A stretch of DNA of 64,000 nucleotides from Aliidiomarina sedimenti (GCF_003986955.1 NZ_PIPN01000005.1:62001-126000); one strand, 5' to 3'. Counted from the stretch's first letter, positions 46,660 through 57,092 are shown. Translations and numbers: made by a program. Notes: generated from the letters alone by a model not told the origin.

Positions 46660-49293
46660 TTGAAGGTTTTATTTAAACCCAGCCAGCTAAATGTATTGCA
46701 GCATCATTTTTGGTGGATCTGCACGTTATTAGTGCTTTCTATTATCGTTCTGCCTGGTATTTGGATCACTATTCCCAGCGCCCTATTGGTCGCCCTGGCT
46801 ACTGCCATCAGTATAGACAACCAGCAAAGCCGACAGAGTAAAACCATCAGTGCTGATAGCTCGCAGGTACTCCGTCAGGTGTTCAACGACCTGCCCAACC
46901 GGGTTTACTGGCGCAATACCGAGTTAAAATTAATTGGCGCCAACCGGGCTTTCCTTGACGATTTTGGCCTTAACGACCTCAATGAAGAGGACTTTGCGCA
47001 ACAGGAATTCGATGCCTTGACCGCCAATAAAGAGCTGTTCCAGCGCGATCAGGCGACCCTGCAGGGGCAGCAGGCATGTAGCAGTGAAGAACTAAAATTA
47101 AAGCTTGGCGAAGCCGCCGACCAGACGCGCTGGGTCGAGCACGCCAGCGCCCCGCTCTACAACGACCATAACGAATTAATTGGTGTTCTCGGCAGCTACT
47201 ATGACATTTCAACAATCAAGGCAGCCACGGTTGAAATGGCAGCTGCAAAAGAAGCAGCGGAGCAGGCAAACCAGTCTAAAAGCGATTTCCTGGCCAATAT
47301 GAGTCATGAAATCCGCACCCCGATTAACGCCATTGTGGGGATGGCTAACCTGGCGCTTAAAACCGAACTGAATCCCAAACAACAACGCTACCTTAAAGTA
47401 ATTAATTCGTCATCCAATGCGCTGCTTGGGGTTATCAATGACATTCTCGATTTCTCCAAGATAGAAGCCAATAAGCTTACTATCGAGCATATTCCCTTTG
47501 ATCTCGACGAGGTGCTCAGCACCCTGGCGGACATGTTCGCCTATAAGGCATACGACAAAGATTTAGAGTTCATTATCAATCTGCCCGCGAACATACCGAC
47601 CATGCTGGTCGGTGATCCCATGCGCCTCAACCAGGTTCTGGTCAACCTGGTCAGCAACGCGATCAAATTTACCGATGAAGGTGAAATTAACGTCTCCTGT
47701 ACCTTGCTCGAACAAAGTGACGATAAAGTCTGGTTGCGCATGTCAGTGACGGACACCGGCATCGGCATGGACGAAGAACAGCGCGCAAACCTGTTTCAGG
47801 CCTTCACTCAGGCTGACACCTCTACTACCCGTAAATTTGGTGGTACCGGGCTGGGGCTGACCATCTCACAACGCCTGATCAAGCTTATGAACGGCGACTT
47901 GGGGGTAATTAGTGCGACCGGGCAGGGATCGACGTTTTACGTCGAAATCGCGTTGCCGTTGCAGCCTAATCAGGACGCATCACACCATCAGTTACTGCTG
48001 GAACGTCTCGAGGGTGTGCGTATCCTGGCCATCGACGACAATCTCAGTACCCGGGAAATGCTCTACGAATTGCTTCGCTCCTACAAAATGGACGCAAAAG
48101 TGGCGCGCAGTGCCGAACAGGGTCTGCAAATCATGCTCGATGCTGAAACCGCGGGCACTCCGTATCAAATAGTTTTGATCGACTGGCGGCTGCCTGGCAT
48201 GGACGGCCTGACCCTGGTCGAAACCATGCAGCAAAAACTGGCTGCAGAGACCATGCCCAAAGCCATTCTGGCGACCGGGTATTACGCGGAAGAACTGGCC
48301 GAGAAAGCAAAACTGGTCGGTGCCTGTGACTTTATAACCAAACCCTATACCACCGCCACCCTGGCGCGGGTTCTGAATACCGCGGTATATGGGAACAGCA
48401 ATACTGATTATGCAAATGCCACCGATACCATCGCTCATCCGGCTAGTTCCGAACGGGTTCCGGTTGCCTTGCGCAATGCACCGTTATTGGTGGTGGAAGA
48501 CAATGAAATTAATCAGCACGTAGCGAAGGAATTGTTACGCGGGCACGGATTCTCGGTGGACATTGCCGAGAATGGTGAGGTCGCAGTGAATATGGTGCAG
48601 AAAAAAGCCTACGCCCTGGTGTTAATGGATATTCAGATGCCAGTGATGGATGGCTATCGCGCCGCCGAAACCATTCGTCAGAATTATAGTTACCAGCAAC
48701 TGCCAATTGTGGCAATGACCGCTAATGCGATGTCTGGTGACGCAGAGCGCTCTCTCGCTGCGGGAATGCAAGGGCATATACCGAAGCCCATTGACGAAGA
48801 CATGCTGCTTAGTCAAATCAGCAAATGGGCCATTCCAGGCCCTTATGACAGCTCTAAACCGGACGACGACGGCGTCCGTGAAACACCGCCGCTGCAGCAA
48901 CATAAGTATCCCCAGGTGAAAGGTATCGAGTTTGCCTCGGCACTGGCGCGTCTCAATCATAACGCGGCGCTTTATATACGCCTGGTCAAGCAGCTAGTCG
49001 ACAGCTACCAGCAAAGCGCGATGAAAGTCGCAGAGTTTATTACCCGCGGAAAACATGATGAAGCACGCCGCTATTTCCACTCGTTAAAAGGCGCCTCGGC
49101 TAACCTCGGCTTAATAGCGCTGGAGAAAAAGGCGGGTCGCCTTGAAGATGCAATGAAAGGCGGCGATATTGCGACTGTAGCAGACTTGATCGGCGGTCTT
49201 GATAAATTACTTAACGAAGCAGAACAAGCCGCCGATGACTTCGCGGCGCTGCATCAGTCCCAGCAAAGTGCCGACACAGGAGCACCCGGATGA
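46660..49293 (+). CDS. BarA-like hybrid sensor histidine kinase with two receivers and an Hpt domain
   Basis: An 877-residue phosphorelay kinase starting at TTG (GGGAG 5 bases upstream). Two N-terminal transmembrane helices (about 16-50) are followed by a PAS domain (about 68-180, LPNRVYWRNTELKLIGANRA). Then come HisKA with H216 in MSHEIRTPINAIVG and HATPase (about 325-440). REC1 has D508 in IDWRLPG, REC2 has D657 in LMDIQMPVMDG, and the C-terminal Hpt has H807 in YFHSLKGASANLG. There is no large periplasmic loop, so sensing is through the membrane or PAS. BarA normally signals to UvrY and the Csr system; csrA is 4 kb downstream, but that link is inference. Confidence 0.93.
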   Translation: MKVLFKPSQLNVLQHHFWWICTLLVLSIIVLPGIWITIPSALLVALATAISIDNQQSRQSKTISADSSQVLRQVFNDLPNRVYWRNTELKLIGANRAFLDDFGLNDLNEEDFAQQEFDALTANKELFQRDQATLQGQQACSSEELKLKLGEAADQTRWVEHASAPLYNDHNELIGVLGSYYDISTIKAATVEMAAAKEAAEQANQSKSDFLANMSHEIRTPINAIVGMANLALKTELNPKQQRYLKVINSSSNALLGVINDILDFSKIEANKLTIEHIPFDLDEVLSTLADMFAYKAYDKDLEFIINLPANIPTMLVGDPMRLNQVLVNLVSNAIKFTDEGEINVSCTLLEQSDDKVWLRMSVTDTGIGMDEEQRANLFQAFTQADTSTTRKFGGTGLGLTISQRLIKLMNGDLGVISATGQGSTFYVEIALPLQPNQDASHHQLLLERLEGVRILAIDDNLSTREMLYELLRSYKMDAKVARSAEQGLQIMLDAETAGTPYQIVLIDWRLPGMDGLTLVETMQQKLAAETMPKAILATGYYAEELAEKAKLVGACDFITKPYTTATLARVLNTAVYGNSNTDYANATDTIAHPASSERVPVALRNAPLLVVEDNEINQHVAKELLRGHGFSVDIAENGEVAVNMVQKKAYALVLMDIQMPVMDGYRAAETIRQNYSYQQLPIVAMTANAMSGDAERSLAAGMQGHIPKPIDEDMLLSQISKWAIPGPYDSSKPDDDGVRETPPLQQHKYPQVKGIEFASALARLNHNAALYIRLVKQLVDSYQQSAMKVAEFITRGKHDEARRYFHSLKGASANLGLIALEKKAGRLEDAMKGGDIATVADLIGGLDKLLNEAEQAADDFAALHQSQQSADTGAPG

Positions 49294-49457
49294 TCCGTTT
49301 ACTATTTTTAATTCCTCTTGTTCTATGCCTGCTTTGGATGCTCTTTCTGACCTACCGGGGGTATAGCTTTACTGAGGGTAAGCAAGGCTTTATCTACATT
49401 CTGGTCATCAGCACCGTGATTGCTGCCTTCTATACTCTGATGTGGTTTATTACCTGA
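49290..49457 (+). CDS. Small two-helix membrane protein coupled to the hybrid kinase
   Basis: A 55-residue frame whose ATG overlaps the kinase stop (ATGA). The product has an N-terminal helix (MIRLLFLIPLVLCLLWMLFL), a short polar loop with YRGYSFTEGKQG and a second helix (FIYILVISTVIAAFYTLMWF), ending in IT. Translational coupling and clean membrane topology support a real gene despite its size. Function unknown; a regulatory subunit of the kinase is possible. No family recognised. Confidence 0.65.
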   Translation: MIRLLFLIPLVLCLLWMLFLTYRGYSFTEGKQGFIYILVISTVIAAFYTLMWFIT

Positions 49458-49458
49458 C

Positions 49459-49507
49459 GCCAGGTTATTTGAGCAGCAGACAGCTGTAAGACTGTCTGCC
49501 GCCTGGC
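49459..49507. terminator. Imperfect hairpin between the kinase operon and oadB, possible bidirectional terminator
   Basis: An inner stem GCAGACAG (49476-49483) with CTGTCTGC (49492-49499) is enclosed by a possible outer stem GCCAGG (49459-49464) with CCTGGC (49502-49507). No strong T-run follows on either strand, so intrinsic termination is uncertain. The position between convergent genes fits. Confidence 0.4.
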
Positions 49508-49548
49508 TCTATGTTACTTGCTCTCTAGTGCGAAGAACGTGTCTCTAG

Positions 49549-50679
49549 CTATCCAACCAGAGCGAGTAAAACACCCGCAGCAACCGCAGAACCAAGTACC
49601 CCGGCTACGTTCGGCCCCATCGCATGCATCAACAGGAAATTCTGTGGATTGGCAGCCAGCCCCTCTTTATTCACCACGCGCGCTGCCATCGGCACTGCAG
49701 AGACGCCCGCAGCACCCAGCAATGGGTTGATAGGGTCTTTGCTGAGTACGTTCATCAGCTTCGCCATGAGCACGCCTGCTGCCGTACCAATCACAAAGGC
49801 CACAGCACCCAGCAGTAAAATCCCCAGGGTTTGCACATTAAGAAACGATGTGGCCGACAGTTGAGCGCCAACCGCCAAGCCGAGGAAAATGGTCACAACA
49901 TTGATGATCTCATTCTGTGCGGCATTGCTCAGGCGCTCGACTACCCCGGATTCGCGCAATAAATTACCTAAGCAGAGCATTCCCACCAAGGGCGTTGCCG
50001 TGGGCAATAATAACGCGGTTAGAACCAACACCATTAACGGAAACAAGATTTTCGCCTTCTTTGAAACCGGCTTTAACTGCTCCATTTTTATTTGCCGTTC
50101 CGCTTTGCTGGTCAGCAAGCGCATAATCGGTGGCTGAATAACCGGCACCAGCGCCATGTAGGAGTAGGCAGCAACGGCAATGGCACCGAGCAGCTCCGGG
50201 GCCAGCTGAGAAGACAGATAAATTGCAGTCGGACCATCGGCACCGCCAATAATCGCAATCGCGGCCGCCTGTTCGAGCGTAAAGCTCATCCCCGGCACCC
50301 AATTCAATGCAATAGCACCAATTAAGGTCGCAAAAATACCAAACTGCGCCGCCGCTCCAAGAATAAACATTTTCGGGTTGCCGAGTACGGCGCTGAAGTC
50401 AGTCATAGCGCCAACACCGAGGAAAATGAGCAGTGGAAAGACGCCAGTGCTGATCCCTACCTCGTAAATGTAATACAGCATACCGCCTGCATCGCTCAGA
50501 CCAGCGAGGGGAATATTGGTTAGGATCGCACCAAACCCAATGGGTAACAGCAATAAAGGTTCAAACTTATGCCGGATTGCGAGATAAATCAGTAGCGCAC
50601 CGACTGCAATCATCAGCAGCATGCCCCACTGCATGTTAGCCAGTCCGGTGCTAACCCATAACTTATGCAAATCTTCCAA
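49549..50679 (-). CDS. oadB: Sodium-pumping oxaloacetate decarboxylase, beta subunit
   Basis: Membrane subunit that couples decarboxylation of carboxybiotin to Na+ export. The 376-residue protein has about nine to eleven hydrophobic segments with the family hallmarks [32 protein letters not shown] (Na+/carboxybiotin Asp region) and [18 protein letters not shown]. The start is TTG with GGGAG 8 bases upstream, 3 bp after the oadA stop. The C-terminus ends in a hydrophobic ALVG. Confidence 0.96.
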   Translation of the reverse strand: MEDLHKLWVSTGLANMQWGMLLMIAVGALLIYLAIRHKFEPLLLLPIGFGAILTNIPLAGLSDAGGMLYYIYEVGISTGVFPLLIFLGVGAMTDFSAVLGNPKMFILGAAAQFGIFATLIGAIALNWVPGMSFTLEQAAAIAIIGGADGPTAIYLSSQLAPELLGAIAVAAYSYMALVPVIQPPIMRLLTSKAERQIKMEQLKPVSKKAKILFPLMVLVLTALLLPTATPLVGMLCLGNLLRESGVVERLSNAAQNEIINVVTIFLGLAVGAQLSATSFLNVQTLGILLLGAVAFVIGTAAGVLMAKLMNVLSKDPINPLLGAAGVSAVPMAARVVNKEGLAANPQNFLLMHAMGPNVAGVLGSAVAAGVLLALVG

Positions 50680-50682
50680 GGT

Positions 50683-52488
50683 TTATGCTCCCTTTACCGC
50701 TACCAGCTCATCACCAACCTGAACGTTGTCGCCCTCTTTCGCGATTAGACGTGAAACTACGCCGGCGTGTTCAGCACGCACTTCCGTTTCCATCTTCATC
50801 GCCTCAAGAATAACCAGCACGTCCCCTTCGGCCACTTCATCGCCAACTTTGACGTTGTGTTTCCACATGGTGCCTGCCAGCGGTGCGGTAATAATGACCT
50901 CGTCGCCCTCGTTTTTTGTGGGTGCAGATTCTGGCGCTTCACTTTTCTCAGCTGGAGCACCTTTTTCACTTGCAGCCAGGCTGCCGTCAGGGCCGACCTG
51001 GACCGAGAAAACCTTACCATCGACATTGACATCATAACGTTCAACGTTGCTGCTGCTCTTGTCCTTAGAGGCAGGAGCCGCCGACGATGCTTCGGCTTGT
51101 TCGCCTGGCGCCGGTTCAAAGGCATCAGGATTGCCTCGATTCTGTAAGAATTTGAGCCCTACTTCAGGGAAAAGCGCGTAGATCAGAACGTCATCTTCAG
51201 TGTTCTCAGCCAGCTTAATATCCAGCTCGCTCGCCTTGTCTTTCAGCTCAGTCTGCAGGCTTTCCATTTCCGGCTGCAGATTATCAGCTGGGCGGCAGGT
51301 CACAGGCTCAGCGCCTTCCAGCACACGCTTTTGCAGTTCTTCGTTAACTGGAGCAGCTGTCGCGCCGTATTCACCTTTAAGTACCGCTGCGGTCTCTTTT
51401 GAAATTGACTTGTAACGCTCACCGGTCAGCACATTTAACACCGCCTGCGTGCCCACGATCTGAGACGTTGGCGTAACCAGAGGGATGTAGCCAAGATCCT
51501 TGCGTACCGTTGGAATTTCCTTCAGCACCTCATCAAACTTGTCCAGTGCGCCCTGCTCTTTAAGTTGATTCTCCATATTGGTGAGCATGCCACCAGGCAC
51601 CTGAGCCAGCAGGATTCGTGCATCAACCCCTTTTAACGAACCTTCAAACTGCGCATATTTTTTTCGTACATCACGGAAATAAGCAGCAATTTCTTCGAGT
51701 AGCTCGAGATCCAGTCCAGTGTCGCGCTCGGTCCCCTGCACCATGGCCACCAGCGTTTCCGTGGCGGAGTGCCCATAGGTCATACTCATTGAGGAAATCG
51801 CGGTATCAAGCATGTCGATCCCGGCATCAATCGCCTTTTGGTAAGTCGCTGTGCTCAGCCCCGTCGTCGCATGGCATTGCATCGCAATCGGCAGGTCAAC
51901 GGCGTCTTTCAATGCGGTAATCAACGACTCGCATTCATAAGGGCGAAGTAACCCCGCCATGTCCTTAATACAGATTGAATGACAGCCCATGTCTTCCAGT
52001 TCACGGGCCATATCGACCCACTTATCAATGGTATGCACCGGGCTGACAGTGTACGACAAGGTTCCCTGAGCATGCCCTTCATTCTCGATGGTCGCTTTCA
52101 CCGCGGTTTTCAGATTGCGCATGTCGTTCATGGCATCAAAGATACGGAACACATCGACACCGTTCTCTTTGGCCCGGGCGACAAAACGTTCAACCACGTC
52201 GTCGGCGTAGTGACGATAGCCAAGTAAATTCTGTCCGCGCAGTAGCATTTGCTGCGGCGTATTGGGCATAGCTTTCTTAAACTGGCGAATTCTGTCCCAG
52301 GGATCTTCCCCTAAATAACGGATGCAACTGTCAAAGGTCGCTCCGCCCCAGGATTCCAGCGACCAGTATCCAACCTGATCCAATTTTTCGGCGATCGGCA
52401 ACATGTCATCAATACGAAAGCGCGTGGCCAACAGCGACTGATGCGCATCACGCAGTACAACGTCCGTGAGGTAAAGCGGCTTACTCAT
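50683..52488 (-). CDS. oadA: Oxaloacetate decarboxylase, alpha subunit (biotin enzyme)
   Basis: Transfers the carboxyl group of oxaloacetate to biotin, giving pyruvate. The 601-residue protein has a carboxyltransferase TIM barrel ([37 protein letters not shown] with zinc ligands), the PYC-OADA domain, a Ser/Ala/Lys-rich linker (about 465-530) and a C-terminal biotinyl domain with EAMKMETE, K565 being the biotin site. It is the middle gene of oadG–oadA–oadB. The pump gives Na+ motive force, fitting a marine bacterium. Confidence 0.97.
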   Translation of the reverse strand: MSKPLYLTDVVLRDAHQSLLATRFRIDDMLPIAEKLDQVGYWSLESWGGATFDSCIRYLGEDPWDRIRQFKKAMPNTPQQMLLRGQNLLGYRHYADDVVERFVARAKENGVDVFRIFDAMNDMRNLKTAVKATIENEGHAQGTLSYTVSPVHTIDKWVDMARELEDMGCHSICIKDMAGLLRPYECESLITALKDAVDLPIAMQCHATTGLSTATYQKAIDAGIDMLDTAISSMSMTYGHSATETLVAMVQGTERDTGLDLELLEEIAAYFRDVRKKYAQFEGSLKGVDARILLAQVPGGMLTNMENQLKEQGALDKFDEVLKEIPTVRKDLGYIPLVTPTSQIVGTQAVLNVLTGERYKSISKETAAVLKGEYGATAAPVNEELQKRVLEGAEPVTCRPADNLQPEMESLQTELKDKASELDIKLAENTEDDVLIYALFPEVGLKFLQNRGNPDAFEPAPGEQAEASSAAPASKDKSSSNVERYDVNVDGKVFSVQVGPDGSLAASEKGAPAEKSEAPESAPTKNEGDEVIITAPLAGTMWKHNVKVGDEVAEGDVLVILEAMKMETEVRAEHAGVVSRLIAKEGDNVQVGDELVAVKGA

Positions 52489-52512
52489 GAAATGGCTCCT
52501 GATAATACGAAA

Positions 52513-52743
52513 TTAATTGGAATGTCGGGATTTACGATATTGGGCAACAGCAGATGCAATCGCGGCCATATGGGCCGAATTCGGGCTGTTGCCTGCAGAT
52601 TGTGGTTGCTTGGCTGGCGATGCCTGTTCCGGCGCCATGCGGGTTAACAAACTCACGCAGCCAGTCAGTACAAGCAGAAAGCAAAATACAGTGGCCATGC
52701 CAATTAGCATCAGCGTAACTGCATCTAGAAGCATAGAAGTCAT
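52513..52743 (-). CDS. oadG: Oxaloacetate decarboxylase, gamma subunit
   Basis: A 76-residue small subunit with one N-terminal helix (about 6-32, LLDAVTLMLIGMATVFCFLL), a Pro/Ser/Gln-rich linker and a conserved C-terminal segment HMAAIASAVAQYRKSRH that contacts the alpha subunit. It is the first gene of the oadGAB operon, 24 bp before oadA. The 175 bp upstream (to the tRNA at 52919) contain no gene; the oad promoter should lie there, but I cannot name it with confidence. Confidence 0.92.
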   Translation of the reverse strand: MTSMLLDAVTLMLIGMATVFCFLLVLTGCVSLLTRMAPEQASPAKQPQSAGNSPNSAHMAAIASAVAQYRKSRHSN

Positions 52744-52918
52744 CTGTTATCTCATCTCCATGTGGTACGACCATTACATAGGAAAGCCAACAAAAATGCA
52801 ACGTTAGCAGGCATGGAAGAGATTAAACTTTGGTGGAATAAAACAATAGCTTCACGCCTGAATCTTCAGGGTAAGCATAGTCGAAACAATGAGGATTTAA
52901 ATCATATGAGGAAAGAAA

Positions 52919-52995
52919 TGGCGCGCTCGGGAGGATTCGAACCTCCGACCGCCTGGTTCGTAGCCAGGTACTCTATCCAGCTGAGCTACGAGCGC
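52919..52995 (-). tRNA. tRNA-Arg(ACG), copy 2
   Basis: Full cloverleaf: acceptor GCGCTCG/CGAGCGC with discriminator G, encoded CCA, anticodon stem CCTGG/CCAGG around loop CTACGAA (anticodon ACG, read as ICG) and T loop GGTTCGAATCC. The sequence matches the copy at 53038-53114 over the whole tRNA. It is last in the Ser–Arg–Arg tandem. Confidence 0.97.
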
Positions 52996-53037
52996 GCTGA
53001 TATCTCTTATAAAGACTTGTTATGTGATGGAAAGGAA

Positions 53038-53114
53038 TGGCGCGCTCGGGAGGATTCGAACCTCCGACCGCCTGGTTCGTAGCCAGGTACTCTATCCAGC
53101 TGAGCTACGAGCGC
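53038..53114 (-). tRNA. tRNA-Arg(ACG), copy 1
   Basis: Same structure and sequence as the copy at 52919-52995, with encoded CCA and anticodon ACG. The spacer between the copies is 42 bp and that to tRNA-Ser 76 bp, so all three are likely cut from one precursor. The order Ser–Arg behind csrA matches the E. coli serV–argVYZQ cluster, which has four Arg copies. Confidence 0.97.
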
Positions 53115-53190
53115 GTCGTTACTTACACATCTATCTAGTCGGGACCATTTTGATGCAGTCACTGTTTATAAAAAACAATTTGCAGAAAAA

Positions 53191-53283
53191 TGGCGGTGAG
53201 GGAGGGATTCGAACCCTCGATGAGGCTACAAACCCCATACTCCCTTAGCAGGGGAGCGCCTTCAGCCGCTCGGCCACCTCACC
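53191..53283 (-). tRNA. tRNA-Ser(GCU)
   Basis: A 93-base class II tRNA with acceptor GGTGAGG/CCTCACC, discriminator G, encoded CCA and anticodon stem CTCCC/GGGAG around loop CTGCTAA (anticodon GCU, codons AGC/AGU). It has a long variable arm and T loop GGTTCGAATCC. It is the first gene of the tRNA transcript. Confidence 0.97.
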
Positions 53284-53301
53284 GCGACTTGATGGGGCAG
53301 A

Positions 53302-53329
53302 ATGATAGCGACTCACAAAAATATGTCAA
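53302..53329 (-). promoter_or_regulatory. tRNA operon promoter, TTGACA-N16-TATCAT
   Basis: On the minus strand TTGACA (53329-53324) and TATCAT (53307-53302) are 16 bases apart. They are followed by TCTGCCCC, a GC-rich discriminator typical of stringently controlled stable-RNA promoters. The mature tRNA-Ser starts 19 bases after the -10. Confidence 0.75.
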
Positions 53330-53412
53330 ACGCTTTTTGCAAAGCACACCATCGTTTGCGTTATATTTAGCCAACTCGGGCAAATAACCTGCAACTTTTA
53401 AGCGCTAGATAC

Positions 53413-53438
53413 AAAAAAGCTGGCGGAAGCCAGCTTTT
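53413..53438 (-). terminator. Rho-independent terminator of csrA
   Basis: A 10-bp stem AAAAGCTGGC (53415-53424) with GCCAGCTTTT (53429-53438), loop GGAA, followed by six T on the minus strand. It begins 9 bp after the csrA stop and separates it from the tRNA promoter. Confidence 0.9.
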
Positions 53439-53446
53439 CTGTAAGG

Positions 53447-53641
53447 TTATTCGTTCGAGTCGGTTGAACTCTCGCCCTTTTCTGCCTGGATGCGCATGTA
53501 AATCTCTTCCCGATGTACCGACACATCTTTTGGTGCGTTGACACCAATTCGAACTTGATTTCCTTTCACACCCAACACTGTCACGGTGACGTCGTCACCG
53601 ATCATCAGGGTTTCACCTACACGGCGGGTTAAGATCAACAT
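53447..53641 (-). CDS. csrA: Carbon storage regulator CsrA (RsmA)
   Basis: RNA-binding global post-transcriptional regulator that binds GGA motifs in mRNA leaders. The 64-residue protein is near the E. coli length (61). It has the RNA-contact strand [20 protein letters not shown] and the C-terminal [12 protein letters not shown]; the R44-region Arg is in HREE. The variable tail is acidic/Ser-rich. It lies between alaS and tRNA-Ser as in E. coli, with its own terminator and a 251-bp upstream region containing a large palindrome. Confidence 0.97.
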   Translation of the reverse strand: MLILTRRVGETLMIGDDVTVTVLGVKGNQVRIGVNAPKDVSVHREEIYMRIQAEKGESSTDSNE

Positions 53642-53734
53642 TCGTCTGCTCCTTCAATACCTTATTCCCAGTACACTCGATCCACTGACGAGAACCTCGC
53701 CGAGGAACAGGCATACTACCAGCCTTTCTTTTAA

Positions 53735-53764
53735 TAGCACTATATCAATACTCATATAGTGCTA
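53735..53764. repeat. Perfect 11-bp inverted repeat in the csrA upstream region
   Basis: TAGCACTATAT (53735-53745) and ATATAGTGCTA (53754-53764) with an 8-base spacer, about 95-125 bp before the csrA start. No U-run follows on the minus strand, so it is a poor terminator for alaS. It could be an operator or an RNA hairpin in the csrA leader. The rest of the 251-bp alaS–csrA gap shows no gene. Confidence 0.6.
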
Positions 53765-53892
53765 CGACGTGCTACACGTTCGGTTACCAGCCTTGGATAG
53801 CCGTTATAGCATAACATAACCTGGCTAAAGTCTAACCGCTAACTTGCTGTGGCAAGGGTAAAGAGCAGGAAAATACGACCAACGTCAGAAAC

Positions 53893-56490
53893 TCATAATC
53901 GTTCGTTCAACCAGGCCGACACAGACTGTAAGGCCACTTCCACGTTTTCCGGCTGTGAGCCCCCTGCCTGAGCCATATCAGGGCGACCTCCGCCTTTACC
54001 GCCAACCTGACTCGCCACATGGTTAACCAGGTCTCCAGCTTTAACTTTAGCAGTTAATGATTTAGTTACACCTGCAATCAGACTTACTTTTTCATCTGAG
54101 CTGGTTGCCAGCATCACAATGCCTTCCCCTAGCTGGTTTTTCAGGTCATCAACCATGCCGCGCAACGATTTTGCTTCAGCGCCTTGCAGCTCCGCAATAA
54201 TCACCTTAACGCCATTCACGTCGACCACCTGGTCAATCAGGCTAGCGCCAGCTTGCTGGCTTAACTGTTGCTGCAAATCCGCAAGTTGCTTCTCTTGCTG
54301 CTTTTGCTTGTCCAGTAATTGCTCAATACGCGATACCAGCGTCGATTGATCAGTTTTGGTCAGCTCTGCCAGTTTCTGCAGTTGTTGTTGCTGCTGCTGG
54401 ATAAAACGAACCGCAGCGGCACCTGTGGTCGCTTCGATACGACGCACGCCGGACGCAATACCACTTTCCTGCAAAATGCGGAAACAGCCAATATCACCAG
54501 TACGAGAGACATGCGTCCCGCCGCAAAGTTCGAGCGAGTAGTCGCCCATTTGCACAACCCTTACGTTGTCGTCGTATTTTTCACCGAATAACGCCATCGC
54601 GCCTTTCGCTTTCGCTTCGTCAACCGGCATAACGGCAGTCGTCAGCTCAGTATTGCGACGAACTTCAGTATTCACCTGAGTTTCAATTTCACGCAGTTGC
54701 TCTGCACTAACCGCCTGACCATGGGCAAAGTCGAAACGCAGGCGTTCTGCATCCACCAACGACCCTTTCTGGGCCACATGTTCACCAAGCACCCGACGCA
54801 GTGCTTCATGGATTAAATGGGTTGCCGAATGGTTACGTTTAATTGCTTCACGGCGTTCCACGTCGATACTTGCAGTCAGTTCCATTCCAATAGCGAGGTC
54901 CGCTATAGCTTCACCATGATGCCCGATGGCTTTCCCGATGTACTGGGTGTCAGTCACGTTAAAAACAGCGTCAGCGGCACTCAGCGTACCTATATCACCA
55001 ACCTGACCACCGCTCTCGGCATAGAATGGCGTGCGTGACAGCACCACGACTCCACTTTGACCGGCAGCTAATTGGCCGACCGCCTTGCCTTCGTGGAACA
55101 ATTCGACAATCTGAGCGCTATCTGAGGTGTTTCCATAGCCGCTAAATTCAGTCACCTGCTCTGACTTCAACTGCTTAGTGTAATCAGTGGTGAACTGAGA
55201 CGCTTGCTGAGCACGTTTTCGCTGCTCGTCCATCGCCGCCGCAAAACCTTCTTCGTCAACTTTGACATCACGCTCACGAGCAACGTCTGCGGTTAAGTCA
55301 AGTGGGAAGCCATAGGTGTCATACAGCTTGAATGCGACATCGCCGGGAATCGTGTCACCCTGCAGCTCACTCAGTGCGTCATCCAGAATGCTCAGTCCGC
55401 GTTGCAAGGTGCGCGCAAACTGCTGTTCTTCCTGCAGCAGTGCCTGTTCGATGCGCTGCTGGTTGCTGACCAACTCGGGGTAGGCTTCGCCCATTTGTTT
55501 AATTAATGCATCCACCAGCTTGTAGAAAAACGGTTCTGTCGCGCCCAGCTTAGTGCCATGGCGAACCGCACGACGGATAATGCGGCGTAACACATAGCCG
55601 CGCCCTTCGTTGGAGGGCAGAACACCATCGGTAATCAGAAACGAACAGGAGCGAATATGATCGGCAATCACGCGCAACGACTGGTTACTAAGATCTTCAT
55701 AGCCGACCGCATTTGCTGCAGCCTGGATCAGCGCGACAAAGGTGTCTGTTTCGTAGTTGGAATGCACACCCTGCATAATCGCAGCAATTCGCTCCAGACC
55801 CATGCCGGTATCAATCGACTGCTTCGCCAGCGGCTCCATGGTGCCATCCGGCTGGCGGTTGTACTGCATGAAAACCAGGTTCCAGATCTCAATGTAGCGG
55901 TCGCCATCTTCTTCAGGGGTGCCGGGAGGACCGCCCCAGACATCAGCGCCGTGGTCATAGAAGATTTCCGAGCAGGGCCCACAGGGTCCGGTATCGCCCA
56001 TCGACCAGAAATTGTCTTTCTCGCCAATACGGCTGATCCGATCTTCCGGTACACCGATTTCTTTGGCCCAGATATCATAGGCTTCGTCATCGGTTTCAAA
56101 CACGGTGACCCATAATTTTTCCGCAGGTAACCCCAACTGACCAGTTAAAAACTGCCAGGAGTACTGGATCGCTTCACGTTTGAAATAGTCGCCAAAGCTG
56201 AAATTGCCCAGCATCTCGAAAAAAGTATGATGGCGGGCGGTATACCCTACGTTTTCCAGATCATTGTGCTTACCACCGGCGCGGACGCAACGCTGTGAAC
56301 TTGTCGCTCGCGTATAGCCACGTTTATCGGTGCCCAGAAACACATCTTTAAAAGGCACCATACCGGCATTCGTAAACAGCAGGGTGTCATCATTGTGGGG
56401 GATCAGGGAGCCACTGGGGACCACTTCGTGGCCGCGCTCAGTAAAGAAGTTTAAAAACGCGGAACGAATCTCGGCGCTGGTCATACTCAT
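53893..56490 (-). CDS. alaS: Alanyl-tRNA synthetase
   Basis: Charges tRNA-Ala. The 865-residue protein has the class II catalytic core ([55 protein letters not shown]), the editing domain with zinc ligands ([28 protein letters not shown]), a coiled coil and the C-Ala domain ending [18 protein letters not shown] lies 8-9 bases before the ATG. It sits between recX and csrA. Confidence 0.98.
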   Translation of the reverse strand: MSMTSAEIRSAFLNFFTERGHEVVPSGSLIPHNDDTLLFTNAGMVPFKDVFLGTDKRGYTRATSSQRCVRAGGKHNDLENVGYTARHHTFFEMLGNFSFGDYFKREAIQYSWQFLTGQLGLPAEKLWVTVFETDDEAYDIWAKEIGVPEDRISRIGEKDNFWSMGDTGPCGPCSEIFYDHGADVWGGPPGTPEEDGDRYIEIWNLVFMQYNRQPDGTMEPLAKQSIDTGMGLERIAAIMQGVHSNYETDTFVALIQAAANAVGYEDLSNQSLRVIADHIRSCSFLITDGVLPSNEGRGYVLRRIIRRAVRHGTKLGATEPFFYKLVDALIKQMGEAYPELVSNQQRIEQALLQEEQQFARTLQRGLSILDDALSELQGDTIPGDVAFKLYDTYGFPLDLTADVARERDVKVDEEGFAAAMDEQRKRAQQASQFTTDYTKQLKSEQVTEFSGYGNTSDSAQIVELFHEGKAVGQLAAGQSGVVVLSRTPFYAESGGQVGDIGTLSAADAVFNVTDTQYIGKAIGHHGEAIADLAIGMELTASIDVERREAIKRNHSATHLIHEALRRVLGEHVAQKGSLVDAERLRFDFAHGQAVSAEQLREIETQVNTEVRRNTELTTAVMPVDEAKAKGAMALFGEKYDDNVRVVQMGDYSLELCGGTHVSRTGDIGCFRILQESGIASGVRRIEATTGAAAVRFIQQQQQQLQKLAELTKTDQSTLVSRIEQLLDKQKQQEKQLADLQQQLSQQAGASLIDQVVDVNGVKVIIAELQGAEAKSLRGMVDDLKNQLGEGIVMLATSSDEKVSLIAGVTKSLTAKVKAGDLVNHVASQVGGKGGGRPDMAQAGGSQPENVEVALQSVSAWLNERL

Positions 56491-56615
56491 GGAAAATGTC
56501 CTAACTTATCTGTTCGTTGCTCGAAAAAAGAATGGCGATTAGCCTACCATAACGTGCTGAGATTGGCACTCAGATTACCCGCGTCTTTTGCTGCGAAAAA
56601 TACGTTACGGGGCGC

Positions 56616-57092
56616 TCAGCAACCGTCGTCCTCATGCACTTTACTGATAGCTGCATAGACATGCGACGACAAAAATCCGCGCGAGGCCAAATGCCGCTGA
56701 CGCCGGGCTTTTTCTTTATCCCCAGTTGCCGCTTCGGTGCCGAAGCGACGCTGGTATCGGTCGGCTGCCACAGCCACCCAGTCAACGTTGGTGGATTCCA
56801 GGATCTGCTCAACCAGCGTTCTCTGGATGCCTTTCTGTGCCATGTCCGAATAAATTTTCAACGGCCCATAGCCCGCTTCAATACGCTGTCGAACATAGCT
56901 TTCAGTAAAACGCTGATCCGATTGCCAGCCGCGTTCCTGCAGTTCACTGATGACCTCATCGACCGCATCAGCTGCAAAGCCCTTATCGCGCAACTTACGG
57001 GCTAATTCGCTGGCTGAGTGCTCGCGTCTTCCAAGTAAAAAAACCGCACGCTGCTCGATTGCTTTCTTGTCATCTGGTTCAACTTTTGCCAT
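56616..57092 (-). CDS. recX: RecA regulator RecX
   Basis: Inhibits RecA filament growth. From the ATG at 57090-57092 (AAGGATATCT directly upstream) it has 158 residues of three-helix repeats: AVFLLGRREHSASELARKLR, VISELQERGWQSDQRFTESY and RQRIEAGYGPLKIYSDMAQK. It precedes alaS by about 125 bp, the normal order, but recA, which usually lies just upstream, is absent here. A SIMPL lipoprotein gene faces away in that position. Confidence 0.92.
   Translation of the reverse strand: MAKVEPDDKKAIEQRAVFLLGRREHSASELARKLRDKGFAADAVDEVISELQERGWQSDQRFTESYVRQRIEAGYGPLKIYSDMAQKGIQRTLVEQILESTNVDWVAVAADRYQRRFGTEAATGDKEKARRQRHLASRGFLSSHVYAAISKVHEDDGC

Noticed and set aside
52919-53114. Long direct repeat of about 77 bases
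   Set aside because: It is fully explained by two identical tRNA-Arg(ACG) genes, not by a mobile element.
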